Assembly (NCBI GenBank): GCA_964561115.1
Contig: CAZLOE010000037.1
Location: 1-9,283, forward strand
DNA: 9,283 nucleotides
Direction: 5' to 3'
From: CAZBSE01 sp964561115
GTDB lineage: Bacteria > Actinomycetota > Humimicrobiia > Humimicrobiales > Humimicrobiaceae
In this document: positions 4,831 to 9,283 of the stretch, one piece after another
Position numbering within the stretch: the stretch's first letter is position 1
How the letters are laid out: every line of letters starts with the position of its first letter
Program-made: the position numbers and the translations under genes
The notes under the pieces: model-generated
Seen by the model: the letters and a program-made list of their open reading frames with translations, nothing else
Told to the model about the DNA's origin: nothing
Database searches by the model: none

Positions 4831-7086
4831 TCATGGATTTACCCATACTGTGATTTTTCTTATGGTCTCTACCGGTTGACCCGCTACAGGGTACTGGCGG
4901 TGTGTATATCCGGAGGGAACCTGTGAATACGGCTCGTTTTTATATACTATATTGGTATACCCGGCTTCGATCAATATATGATTGGCCTCATTGATAGGCA
5001 TCAGCGATACCATTGGTATAACAGGTATAGCATCGGCAGGGATGGGCATCTGCTGGGTCGGTTCCTGACCGTAGTGGAATTCCTTTACCATTATCTGGTC
5101 AAGCGGTGTAAACCTGTTGGGGATCATCAACTCTCCTGTCTCGGGATTGGCCACTACCTGTACATTGATAATATCATCCTGAGGTCTTACAAAATTTTCT
5201 ACGGGCAGATCTTTGGTAGCCTCTGTCATAAACAGGTTCCAGATCATAGCTGGATACGAACCGCCTGCTACTCTTATATCACGGATGACACCCATTTTTA
5301 CATTTTTTTCGGGATAACCCATCCAGACACAGGCTGCAAGATTGGTGGTAAATCCCGTAAACCATGCATTTTCAGCTTCATCAGTAGTACCTGTTTTTCC
5401 GGCACAAGTTCTGTCCTCAAGCCTGGCTCTGGTGCCTGTCCCGCTCTGAACCACCTGCTGCATTATCTCTATAGCCCGGTAAGCGGTAATAGGAGTAAGA
5501 ACCTGCCTGCTTTCTTCCTGATACTCCTCGATAGTATTGCCGTCTTTATCGGTAATTTTTAGTATTGCTACCGGATCATGTCTTACTCCATAATCTGCAA
5601 TAGTTGAGAATGCGGTGCAGACTTCAAGAGGTGATACTCCTGTGGTAAGACCGCCGAGTCCTATTGACGGGTATGGTTCCAGGGAAGTCTCAATTCCCAT
5701 ATCCATTGCAAGATTGGCAATGCCGTATGCTCCTATTCTCATAATAAGCTGGGAATATACTACATTTACAGATCTGACTGTACCCTCCCAGACCGTCATA
5801 TTGTCTGTTTCGTAAAGAGTTTTTTCATAATTTCCGACTTCCCATGGTTCGCTGAATTCAATATCAAATATCACGTTTCCATTAGGATTAAAGGTCATAT
5901 AAGGGCTTACTCCCTGTTCCAGGGCAGAAAGCAGCACAAAGACTTTGAAGGTGGAACCGGGCTGTCTTTTAGCCTGGGTAGCAAGGTTGAATTTCATCTC
6001 TCTAAAATCTTTTCCTCCCACCATGGCTTTTATATACCCGTTTCTGGGATCCATAGCGACCAGAGCCGCTGCAGGATCTTCGGGATCAAATAGAACCTCT
6101 TCGATTGCATTTTCGGCATCGATCTGCATTTCCGGGTCCAGTGTTGTATATATTTCGAATCCTCCCTCAAAAACCCTTTCTACTCCGTATTTTTCAATAA
6201 GTATCTGTTTTACATATTCAACAAAGTAAGGCGCGAAATCTTCTTCGGTTTCTTCTCTCGGCCTCTGAGTTATTATGGGTGTTTTTATAGCCTGGTCATA
6301 TTCTTCCTTATCTATATATCCCAGTTCTAACATCTTTGCCAGGACTATATTTCTTCTCTCAAAAGCTGCTTTTTCGTCAATATAGGGTGAGTACAGATAG
6401 GATTGAAGAAGGCCGGCAAGCACTGCACATTCGGAAAGGTTAAGGTATTCCACATCTTTGTTGAAGTATATCTTTGCAGCTGTCTGGACACCATAGGCAC
6501 CTTCTCCAAAATAGACTGTATTCAGATACATCTCCAGTATTTCCTCTTTGGAATAGATCTGTTCTATCTGGTAGGCAAGAGCGGCCTCTTTTATCTTTCT
6601 CTCATAAGTTATATCGTATTTTTCCTCCGGGATATATACATTTTTTACATATCCCTGGGTGATGGTGGTCGCTCCCTGTTCTATGTCTCCGGACATAAGA
6701 TTTATTATAAATGAACGGATGATCCCTTCAATATCAAATCCCTTATGCTGATAATATCTTTCATCTTCGATGGAAACGACTGCATTTATAAGGTTTTTAG
6801 GTATCTGCTCGTATGATACCAGTTCCCTGTTTTCTTCTCCGTGAAAGGTATCGATAAGTGTACCGTCGTAAGCGTATATTTTTGATGTCAGGGCATTTTC
6901 TGCCGGAGTGAAATCTTCAAGATCGGGCAGGTCTTCCATAAAAGACAAAACAGTCTGGAAGGCAAAGAAAACAATGCCTGAAAGTACAAATATAAATAAC
7001 AGCTGTATAGTCAGGAAGACGGCTATTATGCTTATTATTATTCTGGAGGGTCTCCTGGCCTTATGTTTTTTTCTTAATATGGACAC
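4831..7086 (-). CDS. ponA: Class A penicillin-binding protein (PBP1A-type) with a C-terminal PASTA domain
   Basis: A 751-residue bifunctional murein synthase anchored in the membrane, polymerising lipid II and cross-linking peptide stems outside the cell. Layout: basic cytoplasmic N-terminus (1-14), one transmembrane helix (about 15-48), glycosyltransferase domain (about 70-250), transpeptidase domain (about 335-625), linker, and a single PASTA-like repeat (about 690-751). Glycosyltransferase motifs are EDERYYQHKGFD (107-118, catalytic Glu107), GATTITQGYVKN (138-149), RKIKE (163-167) and KEEILEMYLN (180-189). Transpeptidase motifs are STFK (378-381, nucleophile Ser378), SVN (439-441) and KTGT (564-567), all intact. 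The glycosyltransferase motif normally reads TQQ; here it is TQG. The PASTA domain is typical of Gram-positive-type cell-wall enzymes. The start is GTG at 7086: an in-frame stop lies two codons upstream and the next Met is residue 50, inside the transmembrane region. No Shine-Dalgarno is visible. gltX follows after 10 bases. Identity secure; symbol by convention. Confidence 0.96.
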   Translation of the reverse strand: MSILRKKHKARRPSRIIISIIAVFLTIQLLFIFVLSGIVFFAFQTVLSFMEDLPDLEDFTPAENALTSKIYAYDGTLIDTFHGEENRELVSYEQIPKNLINAVVSIEDERYYQHKGFDIEGIIRSFIINLMSGDIEQGATTITQGYVKNVYIPEEKYDITYERKIKEAALAYQIEQIYSKEEILEMYLNTVYFGEGAYGVQTAAKIYFNKDVEYLNLSECAVLAGLLQSYLYSPYIDEKAAFERRNIVLAKMLELGYIDKEEYDQAIKTPIITQRPREETEEDFAPYFVEYVKQILIEKYGVERVFEGGFEIYTTLDPEMQIDAENAIEEVLFDPEDPAAALVAMDPRNGYIKAMVGGKDFREMKFNLATQAKRQPGSTFKVFVLLSALEQGVSPYMTFNPNGNVIFDIEFSEPWEVGNYEKTLYETDNMTVWEGTVRSVNVVYSQLIMRIGAYGIANLAMDMGIETSLEPYPSIGLGGLTTGVSPLEVCTAFSTIADYGVRHDPVAILKITDKDGNTIEEYQEESRQVLTPITAYRAIEIMQQVVQSGTGTRARLEDRTCAGKTGTTDEAENAWFTGFTTNLAACVWMGYPEKNVKMGVIRDIRVAGGSYPAMIWNLFMTEATKDLPVENFVRPQDDIINVQVVANPETGELMIPNRFTPLDQIMVKEFHYGQEPTQQMPIPADAIPVIPMVSLMPINEANHILIEAGYTNIVYKNEPYSQVPSGYTHRQYPVAGQPVETIRKITVWVNP

Positions 7087-7095
7087 AGTTTAAAA

Positions 7096-7124
7096 ATTAT
7101 CTAATAAAACCGTAATGTTAGCAA
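7096..7124 (-). promoter_or_regulatory. Candidate promoter of the penicillin-binding protein gene, giving a near-leaderless mRNA
   Basis: On the minus strand, TTGCTA (7124-7119; 4 of 6 to -35) is separated by exactly 17 bases from GATAAT (7101-7096; 5 of 6 to -10). The expected RNA start near 7089 lies about 3 bases before the GTG start codon at 7086. This would explain the missing Shine-Dalgarno. A TATAAT at 7167-7162 on the same strand is an alternative -10 giving a leader of about 70 bases, but it has no good -35. Confidence 0.4.
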
Positions 7125-7311
7125 ATACTGCAAGTAAAAAATATTATCATATTTCTTTTATATTATACAGGGTCATTACATAGCTGCACCCGGTTTAATT
7201 TAATTTTTTCAATATTTATATTATCATTATCCAATAGCATTGCCCTTGTTTATTTTATTATTTTCAAAATTAATTTGGGTTAGGCAAGATTTTTAGATCA
7301 GGAGGGATTAT

Positions 7312-8280
7312 ATGACCGTGATGCCCGCTAAAGTAATGGTTAAGATGCTCAGCGGATTGATACAGATAAGAATGTTTGAGGAAAAGGCTATGCAGCTTTA
7401 TAAGGCAGGAAAAATCCGGGGGTATCTACATCCCTGTATAGGCCAGGAGGCTGTTCCCGTGGGAGCATGCCAGGCATTAGAAGCAAAGGATTATATTATT
7501 TCCACACACAGGGGTCACGGCCATTGTATTGCCAGGGGTGCAGATATAAGAAAAATGATGGCGGAGCTTTTTGGGAAATCTACCGGCTACTGCGGAGGCA
7601 GAGGCGGTTCTATGCATATTATTGATATGGAGCTCAGGATATTGGGAGAAAACGGAATTGTGGGCGGAGGTATACCCATATCGGTAGGAGCTGGATTTGG
7701 CTGCAGGATGGAAGGGAAAGGAAGCGTGGTAATATGTTTTTTTGGCGACGGAGCTGCAAATAACGGGGTGTTTCATGAAGCTTTAAATATGTCAGCCATA
7801 TTTAAGCTGCCTGTGATTTATGTCTGTGAAAATAATATGTATGCGATTTCTATGTGCTCGGACGATTCTACAGCCTGCAGGGATATAGGGAAGAGGAGCT
7901 GTGCCTATGATATTCCGGGATATATCGTAGACGGAAGTGATCCGGTTGAAGTATATGAGACAGTAGGGAAGGCGGTGCAGCATGCAAGAGAAGGTAGAGG
8001 TCCGTCACTTATCGAAGCAAAGACTTACAGGTTTTACGGGCATCATCCCAATGACCCCGCAGAGTACAGGGGAAAAGAAGAAGTGGAATATTACAAAAAC
8101 AAAAAAGACCCATTGACTAATTTTAAAAAAAGGCTGCTTGAAGAGAAAATAATAACCACAAAGGAAATAGAGTCAATTGAAGGAAGGGCAATGGAGAAAA
8201 TAAAAGACGCAGTTGCTTTTGCCGAAAAAAGCCCGGAGCCCCGGCTTGACAGGTTCCTTAAAGAGGTGGAGGAAAACTGA
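7312..8280 (+). CDS. pdhA: 2-oxoacid (pyruvate/acetoin-type) dehydrogenase E1 component, alpha subunit
   Basis: Alpha subunit of the alpha2beta2 thiamine-diphosphate-dependent E1 enzyme that decarboxylates a 2-oxoacid (or cleaves acetoin) and passes the acyl group to lipoyl-E2. The 322-residue length fits bacterial AcoA/PdhA. Motifs: GYLHPCIGQEAVPVG (37-51); STHRGHGHCIARG (64-76); FGKSTGYCGGRGGSMH (87-102); the ThDP/Mg motif starting GDGAANNG (145-152) and ending ENN (173-175); and the active-site loop TYRFYGHHPNDPAEYRGKEE (238-257). His occupies the position of the serine that kinases phosphorylate in eukaryotic enzymes. The start is supported by AGGAGGG (7300-7306) five bases before the ATG. 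The stop overlaps the beta-subunit start by one base, so the two are translationally coupled. I see no convincing plus-strand promoter in 7087-7311. Substrate (pyruvate, branched-chain 2-oxoacid or acetoin) cannot be settled without the E2 gene, expected past the right edge. Confidence 0.95.
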   Translation: MTVMPAKVMVKMLSGLIQIRMFEEKAMQLYKAGKIRGYLHPCIGQEAVPVGACQALEAKDYIISTHRGHGHCIARGADIRKMMAELFGKSTGYCGGRGGSMHIIDMELRILGENGIVGGGIPISVGAGFGCRMEGKGSVVICFFGDGAANNGVFHEALNMSAIFKLPVIYVCENNMYAISMCSDDSTACRDIGKRSCAYDIPGYIVDGSDPVEVYETVGKAVQHAREGRGPSLIEAKTYRFYGHHPNDPAEYRGKEEVEYYKNKKDPLTNFKKRLLEEKIITTKEIESIEGRAMEKIKDAVAFAEKSPEPRLDRFLKEVEEN

Positions 8281-9254
8281 TGAGAGAAATAGAATACCGG
8301 GAAGCTATAAGGGAAGCGATAACAGAGGAAATGGACAGGGACAAAAGAGTATTTTTAATTGGTGAGGATATCGGTGTATACAATGGAGCTTTTAAGGCGT
8401 ATAGAGGACTTCTGAATAAATACGGTTCAGAAAGGGTGATCGACACTCCGATTTCGGAAAACACTATAATAGGGGCGGGAATAGGCGCAGCTCTCACAGG
8501 TTTCAGACCTATAGCGGAGATCATGTTTGTGGATTTTACTGCTCTGGCGATGGACCAGATTATAAACCAGGCAGCAAAAATAAACTTTATGACCGGAGGT
8601 GAAGTTGATGTTCCGCTGGTCATAAGGACTCAGGGAGGCGTGGGAAAAGGGCTTGGCGCGCAGCATTCCCAGAGCCTTGAAGCATTTTTCTATCATGTTC
8701 CGGGTCTTAAACTGGCAGTGCCTTCTACCCCTTATGATGTAAAGGGGCTCTTAAAGACAGCCATAAGGGACAACAGCCCGGTAATTTTTATGGAACACAA
8801 GATGATCTATCCTGTCAAAGGACCTGTACCGGAGGAGGAATATACTATACCTCTTGGAAAGGCCGATATTAAAAAAGATGGTAATGATATAACAATTTTC
8901 GCCTACTCTAATATGGTACTGAAATCTCTTGAAGTTGCAGAAGCTCTTAAAAAAGAAGGGATCAGCTGTGAAGTCGTTGATCCCAGGACACTGGTACCGA
9001 TGGATATTGATCTACTTCTGGATTCTGTTAAAAAAACACGCCGGCTGGTAGTAGTAAGTGAGGAATGCAGAAGGGGTTCTATTGCTTCTGATATCAGCGC
9101 CAGAGTGACCGGGGAAGCATTTGACATTCTATATGCCCCGGTAAAGATAGTTGCCGGGCTTAATACCCCCATTCCATATAATTCCACTCTGGAAGAGGCT
9201 TCTATTCCTCAGGTAAAAGATATCATAACAGCGGTTAAGGAGCTGCTTCAGTAG
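8280..9254 (+). CDS. pdhB: 2-oxoacid (pyruvate/acetoin-type) dehydrogenase E1 component, beta subunit
   Basis: Beta subunit that completes the E1 active site with the alpha subunit encoded just upstream. The 324-residue length is normal for AcoB/PdhB. Visible landmarks: GEDIGVYNGAFK (28-39); DTPISENTIIGAGIGAA (55-71) with the conserved Glu60 that activates the thiamine ring; IMFVDF (81-86); GAQHSQSLEAFFYHVPGLKL (126-145) with His129; VPSTPYDVKGLL (147-158); FMEHKMIYP (170-178); and DPRTLVPMD (234-242) in the C-terminal transketolase-like domain. The ATG at 8280 shares its first base with the TGA of the alpha-subunit gene and has GGAGG (8268-8272) 7 bases upstream. The EHK sequence before IYP is common in acetoin/pyruvate-type E1 beta subunits, so AcoB is a reasonable alternative name. 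Only 29 bases follow the stop, and they hold no gene or terminator that I can recognise. Confidence 0.96.
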   Translation: MREIEYREAIREAITEEMDRDKRVFLIGEDIGVYNGAFKAYRGLLNKYGSERVIDTPISENTIIGAGIGAALTGFRPIAEIMFVDFTALAMDQIINQAAKINFMTGGEVDVPLVIRTQGGVGKGLGAQHSQSLEAFFYHVPGLKLAVPSTPYDVKGLLKTAIRDNSPVIFMEHKMIYPVKGPVPEEEYTIPLGKADIKKDGNDITIFAYSNMVLKSLEVAEALKKEGISCEVVDPRTLVPMDIDLLLDSVKKTRRLVVVSEECRRGSIASDISARVTGEAFDILYAPVKIVAGLNTPIPYNSTLEEASIPQVKDIITAVKELLQ

Positions 9255-9283
9255 ATATTTTAAAAATTCTGTGTTTAAAATAC

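Noticed and set aside
4978..5562. 194-codon plus-strand open frame inside the penicillin-binding protein gene
   Set aside because: Despite its length it is antisense to the conserved transpeptidase and PASTA regions; composition rich in His, Tyr and Cys looks like a shadow frame.
7087..7311. Riboswitch, T-box or clear promoter ahead of the E1 operon
   Set aside because: The region is AT-rich with no recognisable aptamer, specifier or anti-terminator structure, and no -35/-10 pair of acceptable spacing on the plus strand.
8258..8623. 121-codon minus-strand open frame across the E1 alpha/beta junction
   Set aside because: Antisense to the conserved N-terminus of the E1 beta subunit; no motif and no promoter seen.

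Overview
This window is an AT-rich stretch of bacterial chromosome carrying mostly housekeeping genes. Coding sequences favour ATA for isoleucine and AGA/AGG for arginine. The short clostridial-type NifS/NifU pair, a class A penicillin-binding protein ending in a PASTA domain, and the AcoA/AcoB-like E1 genes suggest an anaerobic Gram-positive-type or deep-branching bacterium. No marker here fixes the phylum. I see no mobile element, phage gene, CRISPR array, rRNA or tRNA.

Layout. Positions 1-1494 (minus strand) hold an Fe-S cluster assembly pair: a NifS/IscS-family protein followed by a NifU scaffold gene cut by the window edge. Positions 1495-1667 form a divergent control region rich in inverted repeats. 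Positions 1668-1913 (plus) encode a small ribbon-helix-helix DNA-binding protein. Positions 2094-3335 (plus) encode an acetate-kinase-family protein, preceded by two strong palindromes. Positions 3330-7086 (minus) hold a class A penicillin-binding protein and then glutamyl-tRNA synthetase (gltX), 10 bases apart; gltX overlaps the acetate-kinase homologue tail to tail. Positions 7087-7311 are a divergent intergenic region. Positions 7312-9254 (plus) hold the alpha and beta subunits of a thiamine-diphosphate 2-oxoacid dehydrogenase E1, overlapping by one base; E2 and E3 would lie beyond the right edge.

The main surprise is that two neighbouring enzyme homologues keep their fold and family motifs but lack catalytic residues. 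The NifS homologue has Gln where the PLP-binding Lys should be, and also lacks the usual PLP-contacting Gln and the substrate-carboxylate Arg, yet keeps the mobile-loop Cys and sits beside NifU. The acetate kinase homologue lacks the Asn, Arg and His residues that handle acetyl phosphate, but keeps the adenosine-site GEIGEN motif. Both are full length and read as intact genes, which suggests altered function rather than decay. A second theme is translation initiation: the ribbon-helix-helix gene and the penicillin-binding protein gene each have a promoter-like sequence placed so close to the start codon that the mRNA would be leaderless or nearly so, while other genes here have good Shine-Dalgarno sites.
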